Notes under the pieces: generated by a model
What the model was told of the DNA's origin: nothing
What the model saw: only the letters and a program-made list of their open reading frames with translations
Databases searched by the model: none
DNA from: Conoideocrella luteorostrata
Taxonomy: Eukaryota; Ascomycota; Sordariomycetes; Hypocreales; Clavicipitaceae
DNA: 13,915 nucleotides
NCBI GenBank assembly: GCA_032433595.1
Contig: JASWJB010000584.1
Coordinates: forward strand, 1-13,915
Direction of reading: 5' to 3'
Shown here: positions 7,501-13,915 of the stretch, piece by piece
Numbering within the stretch: position 1 is the stretch's first letter
How the letters are laid out: every line of letters begins with the position of its first letter
Program-made: the position numbers and the translations under genes

Positions 7501-7543
7501 GTGAATTCACGTGCGTCGTGGACTTGACCAATTTGGTCAAGTC
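7501..7543. other. cluster of perfect palindromes
   Basis: GTGAATTCAC (7501-7510) overlaps CACGTG (7508-7513), followed by an 11-bp perfect inverted repeat with a single central base, GACTTGACCAA/TTGGTCAAGTC (7521-7543). These could be dimeric protein-binding sites or a small cruciform; no convincing gene lies next to them. The rest of 7411-7737 shows nothing else I can name. Confidence 0.5.
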
Positions 7544-7737
7544 AAACAGTATAGCTATGAGTAGTGCGATTGTGCTCTTCGCGAGAGAATCAGGAATCAA
7601 GAATCGACAGAAGTTTTCCCCCGAACTGTACTTGGGCATTGTGCCTCACACGTTCATTCATTATTTTATTCGATTGAAGTGCGCAGTTGCTCCACAATAG
7701 GCAAGCAACCTGCAAGACCATTTGATCTCGGCAAGAG

Positions 7738-7897
7738 AAAGGTCACTACGAATTATGGGAGGCCTTTGCAAGAAGCCTTTCTCGAAGTGTTCGGAGCGTT
7801 GCTGGGTGTGTGTCAGACCTCAGTATACGTGAGTGTTGGGTGTGCCTTTTGGGTCGACAAACTACAAGCAAGCTCTTTACGAATTACGGGAGGCCTG
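7738..7897 (+). repeat. dispersed repeat, copy B
   Basis: GGTCACTACGAATTATGGGA, GGCCTTTGCAAGAAGCCTTT, GGAGCGTTGCTGGGTGTGTG, TCAGACCTCAGTATACGTGA, then GACAAACTACAAGCAAGC and a second TACGAATTACGGGAGGCC. It shares both motifs with copy A, and the longer GTGTGTCAGAC...ATACGTGAGT segment with copy C. Confidence 0.7.
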
Positions 7898-7914
7898 GAG
7901 CTTGTACTAATGCA

Positions 7915-8113
7915 GCCGGATATCTTGCCTACTACGAAATACAAGATATTTTATCCAAGGACAGGAGCATCCTGGTTCAATATGATGAACAAGCTACAGT
8001 CAAATACTTTTCCTGGGATGCAGACCAAGACCCCTTTCCTGTTCTACGTCCCCGTCATCCACCTCGCCAGCCAATTCGAAACAGAGGCAGAGCAAGACAA
8101 GGACAAGGTGTCG
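7915..8113 (+). pseudogene. coding-like fragment ending RARQGQGVG
   Basis: One frame reads GYLAYYEIQDILSKDRSILV, then FSWDADQDPFPVLRPRHPPR, then PIRNRGRARQGQGVG. RQGQGVG also occurs in frame just before the conserved end (GSTGLRVTRVSIPEGEAKQ) at 8983-9093, and the DNA AAGACAAGGACAAGGTGT is shared. This piece and the inverted-repeat arm may therefore come from one parent protein. No start codon or stop defines it, and I recognise no domain. It may be coincidence driven by the shared GACAAG sequence. Confidence 0.25.
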
Positions 8114-8119
8114 GAAGGG

Positions 8120-8480
8120 ACCATATGGAAGTGAATTGGAAGGGAAAATTACAAGCATGTAAATTGATGAGTGTTGACGATCATTGATGATGATCTGATT
8201 CCTTCTCCCAATTCCTGTCCATAAGCTTCCTTTTATGCTTGCTCTCCTTCTGTTGGAATAGACTGGAGAGGATCAAATTCGTTTGCATTCATGGGATGAG
8301 CTGTGTTACTGCGATGATGGATGAAGAATTCCTCGTCTGACGGCCTCGTCCAAATACCCCTATAAATACCCCTACAATCTAGGACACACCTGTCCTGAAT
8401 TCCTGCCTCAGGCCCAGAGGCCACGTAACCTTTCTCTCACAGCCCGTGTATCCACATATGCACTCACACACACACGCGTG
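8120..8480 (+). mobile_element. LTR-like relic with TATAAATA
   Basis: 8148-8260 resembles 1480-1590 (TTGATGATGATCTGATTCC, then CTTCCTTTTATGC). Downstream, a tandem 12-mer AAATACCCCTAT/AAATACCCCTAC (8352-8375) creates a TATAAATA box. This could be a decayed fungal LTR, but no ends or partner LTR could be defined. No gene is visible in the segment. Confidence 0.3.
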
Positions 8481-8503
8481 TAATCCAACGGTTGCGTTAT
8501 GTG

Positions 8504-8528
8504 CCTTTACCTAGAAGTAAGGTAAAGG
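8504..8528. other. perfect 9-bp stem hairpin
   Basis: CCTTTACCT (8504-8512) and AGGTAAAGG (8520-8528) pair fully around a 7-base loop. It sits at the left side of the third dispersed-repeat relic. Confidence 0.6.
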
Positions 8529-8730
8529 AGCAATTTGGCAACAGTGGAAATAAGCAGGAATAGACGGATTTGACGATATTGAAGAGTGTGAGCAGTGATA
8601 TTGATAGATGATGTTCTGACTGATAGATGCCCTCTGAAGGGCATCGTGACCGTTCTATACGGTCCTTCAGCGACCGGGAAATTCCCTGGAATTTAGTGGC
8701 CTTAGGCTTACGTTCCTTGGCATCGTGCCA
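8520..8730. repeat. third relic of the 1440-1595 family, with tandem hairpins
   Basis: GCAATTTGG, ACAGTGGAAAT and TTGATAGATGATGTTCTGA echo 1446-1545. It holds two adjacent hairpins: GATGCCCT/AGGGCATC with a 4-base loop (8626-8645) and GACCGT/ACGGTC (8648-8664). AAATTCC/GGAATTT lies near 8680. The remaining 8731-8923 shows no gene. Confidence 0.45.
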
Positions 8731-8923
8731 CCTTCTTCCACTATCGTACGATTCTAGCTAATACGAGGCATCAGTCATTTCCGAAGGAGCCACTCTAATC
8801 TCAACACCAACACCTTCCTGCCTCTGGCACCTATTCCTCTTATCGTCGGCCTCACCGAAGCTACGGCCTTCCCTAGCCTATCGGCATTCCCTAGTCTTCG
8901 GCGTCTCCTAGCGTTCTATCCAA

Positions 8924-8998
8924 CACAAGGACAACGACAAGGACAAAGACAAGGACAAAGACAAGGACAAAGACAATGACAAAGACAAGGACAAGGTG
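8924..8998. repeat. GACAAG/GACAAA hexanucleotide repeat
   Basis: About 12 hexamers (ACAAGGACAAAGACAAGG) run directly into the left inverted arm. Shorter runs occur at 8092-8109 and 9206-9222. In the reading frame of the arm they encode Gln-Gly-Gln-Arg repeats, interrupted by TGA at 8977. Confidence 0.85.
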
Positions 8999-9093
8999 TA
9001 GGAAGCACAGGGCTTCGGGTGACGAGGGTATCGATACCGGAAGGTGAAGCAAAACAAGAAGCAAAACAATTCAATTCATTCGTGACTATATAA
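8983..9093 (+). pseudogene. C-terminal coding fragment, left arm (VSIPEGEAKQ)
   Basis: The frame RQGQGVGSTGLRVTRVSI then PEGEAKQEAKQFNSFVTI ends at TAA (9091-9093). The minus-strand copy in the right arm has the same peptide except one residue. Across the 30 shared codons, five single-base differences are all third-position and synonymous, and one codon (GAA/TGT) is replaced. That pattern suggests past selection on protein. The parent family is not recognised, and nothing upstream of the hexamer repeat is convincingly coding. Confidence 0.4.
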
Positions 9094-9135
9094 GAAAGAA
9101 GAAGAAGAGGAAGAGGTATGCTGCCGAGCGTGCCG

Positions 9136-9143
9136 TATAAAAG
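9136..9143 (+). promoter_or_regulatory. TATA-box-like motif, left arm, pointing inward
   Basis: TATAAAAG follows the small frame's stop by 42 bp, with CACGTG at 9161-9166 downstream. Its counterpart in the right arm is on the other strand, so the pair face each other. Confidence 0.3.
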
Positions 9144-9220
9144 AGGCGCGCTAGGGTGGCCACGTGACCTTGTCCGCGTGCCTTGACGGGATATTCCGAC
9201 ACAAGGACAAGGACAAAGAC

Positions 9221-9404
9221 AAGGTCTCTACGAACTACAGAAGGTGTCTGCAAGAACCTTTCACAGAGTTTACGGAGCGTTACTGGTTGTGTGTCAGACA
9301 CTTATATACGTGAGTAGTAGGTGTGTACGTTGGAACAACAAACTATCATGTCAGCTTTCAGGTCCTGCAGCAGCAAAGAGTCCTGCAGGCAGAGAGTATA
9401 TTAT
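9221..9404 (+). repeat. dispersed repeat, copy C, plus ~60-bp repeat (first copy)
   Basis: GGTCTCTACGAACTACAGAA, TCTGCAAGAACCTTTCACAG, TTTACGGAGCGTTACTGG, GTGTGTCAGACACTTATATA match copies A and B. It runs into TATCATGTCAGCTTTCAGG then TCCTGCAGCAGCAAAGAGTC (9342-9404), repeated at 9704-9764. Satellite units follow at 9386-9455. Confidence 0.7.
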
Positions 9405-9663
9405 TTGGGGTTACTGGTGTATAGCAAAGTATCGTTTAGGTTTACGAGTCTGTACCATAAGTGTCACAAATGAGCAGCTATGTAAGTGGTTCTCTAACCT
9501 AGTGGAATTGTCTTTGTCTTCTGTCTAATTTAATGAGGGAATGTGACTATTATTTACGCCTTTTAGGATACTTCTTCAGGGGCCATTTGTTCTACTGCTT
9601 CCGGCGAAATTGTACGCTTGCGGTAGCATTGTGCGCTTTCGGCCGCATCGTTTACGGTGACAA

Positions 9664-9764
9664 TAAGTATCATTTGGGGTTGTCGAGTCTTGTGGCAGCA
9701 AGAATTCATCATGTCAACTTTCCAGTCCTCCAGCAGCAAAGCGTCCTGCGGGCGGAGAATATAC
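9664..9764 (+). repeat. satellite unit plus second copy of the ~60-bp repeat
   Basis: AAGTATCATTTGGGGTTG then TCATCATGTCAACTTTCCAG, TCCTCCAGCAGCAAAGCGTC, CTGCGGGCGGAGAATATA. It is diverged from the first copy mostly by single substitutions. The order of satellite and 60-bp repeat is reversed relative to the first copy. The rest of 9405-10018 shows no gene I can support. Confidence 0.65.
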
Positions 9765-10074
9765 AATTAATAATAATAAACGCGCTCATGCATGATTCTG
9801 TCTCGGACTGTATTCAGCCAGTCAAATACTCTGGTTTTGCTCAAGCGTCGCCGACTTGTGGGTTTCTTTGCAGCCGCATAAGACCGTCCCTGAACACCCT
9901 TTGCCAAGAAACGGAAACTCTATTATTCTACTTTTCCACCGTAAGGATTTTAGGACGACTTTATCAGAGACGCCTCTGTGCACCGCCGGTCGTGCAAAGA
10001 AAGCTTACGTGACGGTTGTTGGAACACCTCGTCAAGCGTACGAGCAAAGGTCGCGTGGTCACCCTACCATGCCT

Positions 10075-10082
10075 CTTTTATA
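10075..10082 (-). promoter_or_regulatory. TATA-box-like motif, right arm, pointing inward
   Basis: Minus-strand TATAAAAG within the right inverted arm, conserved with the left arm; it faces the element's interior. Confidence 0.3.
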
Positions 10083-10124
10083 CGGCGCGCTCGGCAGCAC
10101 ACCTCTGTCTCTTCTTCTTCTTTC

Positions 10125-10226
10125 TTAGATCGTCACGAATGAATTGAACTGTTTTGCACATTGTTTGGCTTCACCTTCCGGTATCGATACCCTCGTCACC
10201 CGAAGTCCTGTGCTTCCTACACCTTG
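10125..10226 (-). pseudogene. C-terminal coding fragment, right arm (VSIPEGEAKQ)
   Basis: The minus-strand frame CQGVGSTGLRVTRVSIPEG then EAKQCAKQFNSFVTI ends at TAA (10127-10125). It mirrors the left-arm peptide with one residue changed (Glu to Cys). Upstream of CQGVG the open frame runs antisense to the oxygenase gene and has no counterpart at the left arm, so homology stops at 10226. Confidence 0.4.
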
Positions 10227-10548
10227 GCATCTGTGTGGATGGCGGTGGGCCTGTCGGCGCGCCGCTATCGGAAGAAGCAGCTCAAAACCTTGCCAGCAAA
10301 AGTGATAAGGCACCCTTTAGCAATCGCAGAAAATCGCTAGTGGACGAGAAGGTGAGAAAGACGCTGCAGATTAGCGCAGAGAGAATCACCTTCGGCAACC
10401 CACAATGGGATGGTTTTGTCAACAAACTTGTCGAGCGTGTTGTTCAAGAGCTTGGAGTGCCACCTGCTCGTGCCGGGACCAGTGTTCGTGCCGAACTTTA
10501 CAAGCACCTTCTATACGAACCAGGAGCCATGTTTACGCCTCACAAAGA

Positions 10549-10628
10549 GTAGGTCAAGATACAACACAACACGTCTCGATATATAGTACCGTAACGGACG
10601 AGGAGGGGCTAACAGTCTAGGGATATAG
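10549..10628 (+). other. spliceosomal intron 1 of the oxygenase relic
   Basis: The donor is GTAGGT, the branch site GCTAAC (10608-10613) and the acceptor ATATAG. Removal joins GA to T, restoring the Asp of the HxD motif and the following TEKSPGMF, which supports the placement strongly. Confidence 0.75.
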
Positions 10629-10799
10629 TACTGAGAAGAGTCCGGGCATGTTTGAACACTGGTTATCTGCCTTCCTTCAGAACATACGGGCGGTACGCTA
10701 TGCTTGCGGCACGGAAAAGATTTATTAGAACTATCTACCGCTGAGACGTCAGCGTATGGTCTCTACTACCTTGCTTGGTATACAGATGTTACCCACGAG

Positions 10800-10863
10800 G
10801 TAACTTATCTTCTTCTTCTTCGTAGCTCTAAGGCGAAGACCTAGTACTCACTAGCATGCAAAG
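10800..10863 (+). other. spliceosomal intron 2 of the oxygenase relic
   Basis: Donor GTAACT and acceptor CAAAG; removal joins THE to IKPV, the continuation expected for this family. Length 64 nt. Confidence 0.7.
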
Positions 10864-11395
10864 ATCAAGCCAGTTCAGACAGAATATCGGTGGGTCCTTA
10901 CGTATAACCTCATTATCGATTATGAGAGCTCTCGCCCATCAGCCTCGGTGCTCGATTCTCAGATCCAAAGTCTAGCAGAAGCCCTATTAATGTGGGAAGC
11001 GCTACAATATCCGCCAGACTTTCTTGTCTATCCTCTCGATCATCAGTATACACCGAGAAATTTGCGTCTTTCTAGCCTAAAAGGCCTCGATTACCAACGC
11101 ACTCGCTGCCTTGCTGATAGCTGTGATCGTCGCTCTGGATTCTATCTATCTTGCCCAGCTTGACATGTGCAAGTATTGGATAAACAGGGAGGACGGTGAA
11201 TCTGATACGTCCCGCTGGAGGTATCTGCATCAAGTGTGCAACCTCGACGGCTTTGAGCTATCTCCATTAAACGTGGACATAGATGAAACCTCGCTTTTGA
11301 ACCCCATTAGCTACAAGAGAGACCCGGACTATCGCACCGGCGGAGAATATATAGGAAACCAACATGAGGAAATGGAGGAAATCTACTCGGATATG

Positions 11396-11487
11396 GTAAG
11401 CTTTCCGAGGTCGAAGCAACGCAATGCAGCGCAACATCACACAAAGCATGATGACGATGCTAACAATGAATGGTTGCTTAATGCTAG
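11396..11487 (+). other. spliceosomal intron 3 of the oxygenase relic
   Basis: The donor is GTAAGC, with GCTAAC at 11459-11464 or CTTAAT nearer the acceptor GCTAG. Removal joins YSDM to VLVIVR in frame. It contains no in-frame stop in the upstream frame, so retention would also be readable. Confidence 0.6.
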
Positions 11488-11610
11488 GTGCTTGTTATTG
11501 TCCGGGCAGACTCCCTGCACGCCCCGCTCATTGGCCGGAAGTATCTGCATCCTCAACACATGGACAGTGTTATTAGGCATTTACAAGCGGGTATCAACGA
11601 CAGCACCAAG

Positions 11611-11640
11611 ACGACGACGACGACGACGACGCTGCTGCTG
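11611..11640 (+). repeat. coding ACG/CTG trinucleotide runs
   Basis: Seven ACG then three CTG triplets inside exon 4 of the oxygenase relic, giving Thr7-Leu3. The run adds no frameshift. Confidence 0.85.
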
Positions 11641-11867
11641 CAAAAGATACTTGTTCGCATTTGCCGCGTAATCTTGGATCAGGGATTTGCCGCCGAAGCG
11701 GCGAACGATGTATACCTCGGTTATGCTGCAGTCACGGCTGCGTTTCTCGGCGATTGGCCTCTCTTTGAGGAAGCGCGGAAGAAAACTCTGAGGACCTGGG
11801 ACTGTGACACTTGGTCTGCACTCGGTGGACTCATTGATCTACAGGATCCCCCAACTAAGATGGACGA

Positions 11868-11965
11868 GTAAGATTCGCCCCTGATGTCCATCACTAAACT
11901 AAACTACTACCTACTAGATAGTACCGCCGCTAACATATAGGCATGCATATGCATGCACTCTCTAG
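11868..11965 (+). other. spliceosomal intron 4 of the oxygenase relic
   Basis: Donor GTAAGA, branch CTAAC near 11930-11934, acceptor CTCTAG. Removal joins TKMD(D) to IFRSLIKCGTF in frame; the nearer ATATAG (11940) would lead to a stop. Confidence 0.55.
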
Positions 11966-12217
11966 CATCTTTAGATCCTTGATAAAATGCGGTACATTCC
12001 GTGGTATCTACAAGAGTCTAACTTGTTTCTACAGCGGGTTTTGCAGAAACAACAATAACCGAAAAGACCTAGCGAAGGCGGAGTACTGGAAGCAGTGGTA
12101 CAGCGACACACTGATTAAGACGCTTGATATGTGCGACACTTCCAGCGGGGGAGAAGACGCTACCACAGTCAAGGAAATTATCATGGACCTTAAAATCCAA
12201 TACACACCAGAACAGCG

Positions 12218-12351
12218 GTAAGAGAAATCCGAGTCCGTCCCTCTGTGTATTTGTGTGTTCTGTCATTCTCTGCCAATCACGTCCATTCGAGTTCCCCAGC
12301 GGCAAGTCGAATTTCTATAACTAACTGCCGCCCTATCTATATACGGAGTAG
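12218..12351 (+). other. spliceosomal intron 5 of the oxygenase relic
   Basis: Donor GTAAGA, branch CTAAC (12321-12325), acceptor GAGTAG. Removal joins YTPEQ(R) to KKIVEAVTGF in frame. Confidence 0.65.
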
Positions 12352-13683
12352 AAAGAAGATAGTCGAAGCAGTCACGGGCTTTGTTGATGGGTTCAGAGAA
12401 GTCAAGGAGTTCGCGAATGCACTGAATGTTGAGCTCCTTCTCGAACTATCGAATGCAGAAAACGTCCGCAGGGAGTTCCTCGGCAACCTATTTGGTGTTA
12501 TTTCAGAATTCGCAATCTCGACGTTTGACTTCGACCTATACTACTCATACATAGAGCATTTACGCTACACTAACACTAACGGACTCATTCGAGATTTCTA
12601 TAAACAGGTATTGGCGCGCGACGAGGACTTGGCTTCCAATTTGTTGCGGCAGCTTTCAAACAAGGCTTCTAATGTCGAGAAAACGACAGCGCGGCTAGTT
12701 CTGGGGCCGCTGATGAAAGAACTGCTTCCATGGGTGGATACAGGTTCACTGGAGGTGCAGACTTGCTTCCAATCGCTCGTGGAAGCCTACATTACCAAGG
12801 TGGTGGGCGAAGAGGAGGCGAAGCCAGAAGACTAGGCTCGCCCGGCAGAAGTGAACAGGTGCGCTCCTGAGTGTAAGGCGCGTTCAGAGCTGAACATCTT
12901 CCTGGAAGACCCTGAAGCAAAGGAAAAAACGATAGCCCTGGCTGAAGATGGCTACCAAAGACACGTAAGATGGTGCTTCCCTTATCTCTCCGAGACTGGG
13001 AACTGGGGTCTCGAGGGTGAAGTCCGCTTTACGAAGACGTTGCAACGCTGGGGACTTAATCATCACCGGTGGGAGTCAAATGTCAAAGCGGCACAAGAGA
13101 AGCTCCAACAGCTGCCAAAGGACGCCCTGAAACAAGCACTCGGCGATAAGTACAACACGCTCATGGCGCTCGACCCGATCAAGATCGACAAGACCACTGC
13201 CCAAGCTCCTCCTGATAAGGCCCAACCATCACCGTCACAACAAAAATGCATGCAGGGCAGCAAGGACGCAAACAATACTGCGCCTGGGAGGACTTCGAAG
13301 CGCGTGCGGCGGAGGACAAGCCGAAGGCTGAGAGATGTGAAGGAGGCGGAGGGACCAGCAGCAGCTGGAGGTTCGCACAAGGGACATGAGAGCCCACATG
13401 AGAGAGACAGACAGATGACTGGCGTACGGAGCAGTGAAGTTCCATATGTGATGATGTAGCTTTATTCTTTCCTTTGGGGGGGAGACTCTGGCATTTCTCT
13501 ACTATGTACGGATATGAGGGCCCGCTATTAGTTGAAACTCCGACATGTGGTATTATTTCCTTGCATCTGTCATATCCTCATTGGTATGTTGAAATTGTGG
13601 CCATATTGAGTGCATGAATCTCATTTCACGCTAAACACAAGTATCCACTGGGATCCCTCGTCAAGCACAATAGGAAGCACGGA

Positions 13684-13704
13684 GCAGGTCACGTGGTCAC
13701 CTGC
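13684..13704. other. near-palindrome around CACGTG
   Basis: Six-base arms GCAGGT and ACCTGC surround CACGTGGTC. The left flank (AATAGGAAGCAC) resembles the start of the inverted arms (TGTAGGAAGCAC), but the similarity is too short to call a copy. Confidence 0.35.
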
Positions 13705-13750
13705 GGCCACGATATATTGTTTTGCATTTGGAAGCAATTGATCTCAACCA

Positions 13751-13770
13751 TTGCACAAGACCCTGTGCAA
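13751..13770. other. 7-bp stem hairpin TTGCACA/TGTGCAA
   Basis: A perfect stem with a 6-base loop. It lies about 290 bp past the oxygenase relic, too far to be its 3' end. The rest of 13460-13889 holds no gene I can see. Confidence 0.45.
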
Positions 13771-13889
13771 CCTACAGAAACACTGGTGAACGAGGGGAGA
13801 GCATAAAGTCAGCAGCTCTGTTTCCTTACTCCGTCCCTTCCCGTCCCTTCCCTGTTGCATGAGCGCCAAATCCCAATGGGGGCCATTGG

Positions 13890-13915
13890 TTGTTGTTGTT
13901 GTTGTTGTTGTTGTT
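13890..13915. repeat. TTG microsatellite at the window edge
   Basis: An uninterrupted run of TTG triplets continues to the last base, so its full length is unknown. Confidence 0.9.

Larger units (their letters stand above)
8992..10226. mobile_element. composite element with ~208-bp inverted arms
   Basis: 8992-9203 and the reverse complement of 10019-10226 align along their whole length, by eye about 85% identical, with few gaps. They share ATCGATACCGGAAGGTGAAG, TTCAATTCATTCGTGAC, AAGAAAGAAGAAGAAGAG, and CGCCGTATAAAAGAGGC (CGTGCCG... on the left). The 815-bp interior holds dispersed repeat C, satellite units and two copies of a ~60-bp repeat, but no recognisable transposase. It could be a foldback element or two oppositely oriented copies of one retroelement end. 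The right arm stops exactly where oxygenase homology starts. I see no target duplication. Confidence 0.75.
10231..13459 (+). pseudogene. 2OG-Fe(II) oxygenase family gene, 5'-truncated and broken
   Basis: Six exons fit: 10231-10548, 10629-10799, 10864-11395, 11488-11867, 11966-12217 and 12352 onward. The first reads VDGGGPVGAPLSEE, RAELYKHLLYEPGAMFTPHK. The iron-binding HxD (His at 10541, Asp split by intron 1) is followed by TEKSPGMF, then GTLVICLPSEHTGGTL, DVTHE (distal His, 10794) and YRWVLTYNLI (2OG-binding Arg, 10888). The long C-terminal part reads YPLDHQYTPRNLRLSSLKG, FANALNVELLLELSN and LVEAYITKVVGE. This matches a family of large fungal dioxygenase-like proteins of unknown substrate. 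Lesions: N-terminus missing; one base lost at ~10654; a CTAT duplication at 11142-11149; TAG at 12833 between KPED and ARPAEVNR, where family members have Trp as I recall. Metal ligands are kept. The end of the frame past ~13240 may be out of register. Confidence 0.8.

Noticed and set aside
8924..8998. CRISPR-like array
   Set aside because: The units are contiguous hexamers without spacers, in a eukaryotic context.
9533..10012. Plus-strand frame of 159 codons inside the inverted-repeat element
   Set aside because: It crosses a dispersed ~60-bp repeat and a satellite unit and has no conserved motif, so it is unlikely to be a transposase.
1..13915. Giant mobile element (Starship) with captive cargo
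   Set aside because: No tyrosine-recombinase (DUF3435) captain or element boundary is visible. The cargo-like genes are all fragments.

Overview
The window looks like a transposon- and pseudogene-rich stretch of a filamentous ascomycete (Pezizomycotina) genome. The evidence is a decayed gene with five short spliceosomal introns (about 64-134 nt, GTAAG/GTAGGT donors, CTAAC branch sites), relics of several proteins typical of such fungi, a fungal-type Tc1/mariner transposase relic, and nuclear rDNA pieces with a candidate group I intron. I cannot name the genus. Family matches come from remembered consensus sequences, because no search could be run.

Layout. 1-1510: low-complexity DNA, an 18-bp minisatellite and one short C-terminal coding tail with a basic then acidic composition. 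1511-1595: a short element bounded by TGTGACGGA/TCCGTCACA. 2198-2662 (-): an acidic protein with 22-residue repeats. 2880-3263 (+): the C-terminal domain of a glutathione S-transferase, running into a ~23-bp degenerate satellite (3236-3463). 3586-4152 (-): a Tc1-like transposase relic with a deletion and frameshifts. 4487-5030: CA microsatellite, GAGCATG minisatellite and copies of a dispersed repeat. 5212-5742 (-): an actuator-domain fragment of a P4-type lipid flippase. 5958-6190 (+): a membrane-domain fragment of an ABC-C transporter. 6257-7077 (-): degenerate 18S and 28S rRNA pieces in an order not found in an rDNA unit; the 28S piece is interrupted at a known group I intron site by a 178-nt sequence with group I features. 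7132-7410 (+): a second, frameshifted copy of the 22-residue repeats. 7500-8990: palindromes, hairpins and dispersed-repeat relics. 8992-10226: a composite element with ~208-bp inverted arms; each arm carries a short reading frame whose differences lie mainly at third codon positions, and a TATA motif pointing inward. 10231-13459 (+): a fungal 2OG-Fe(II) oxygenase family gene, 5'-truncated exactly at the end of the right arm, with two frameshifts and one TAG at an expected tryptophan. 13460-13915: non-coding, with a hairpin and a TTG microsatellite.

How it fits together. I see no gene that is clearly intact. The region reads as a graveyard in which gene fragments (GST, flippase, ABC-C, oxygenase), rDNA pieces and transposon relics were brought together and then decayed. 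The most interesting items are the intron-bearing rDNA relic, the inverted-repeat element with coding-like divergence, and the oxygenase gene, whose in-frame TAG could be read either as decay or as a candidate A-to-I editing site.
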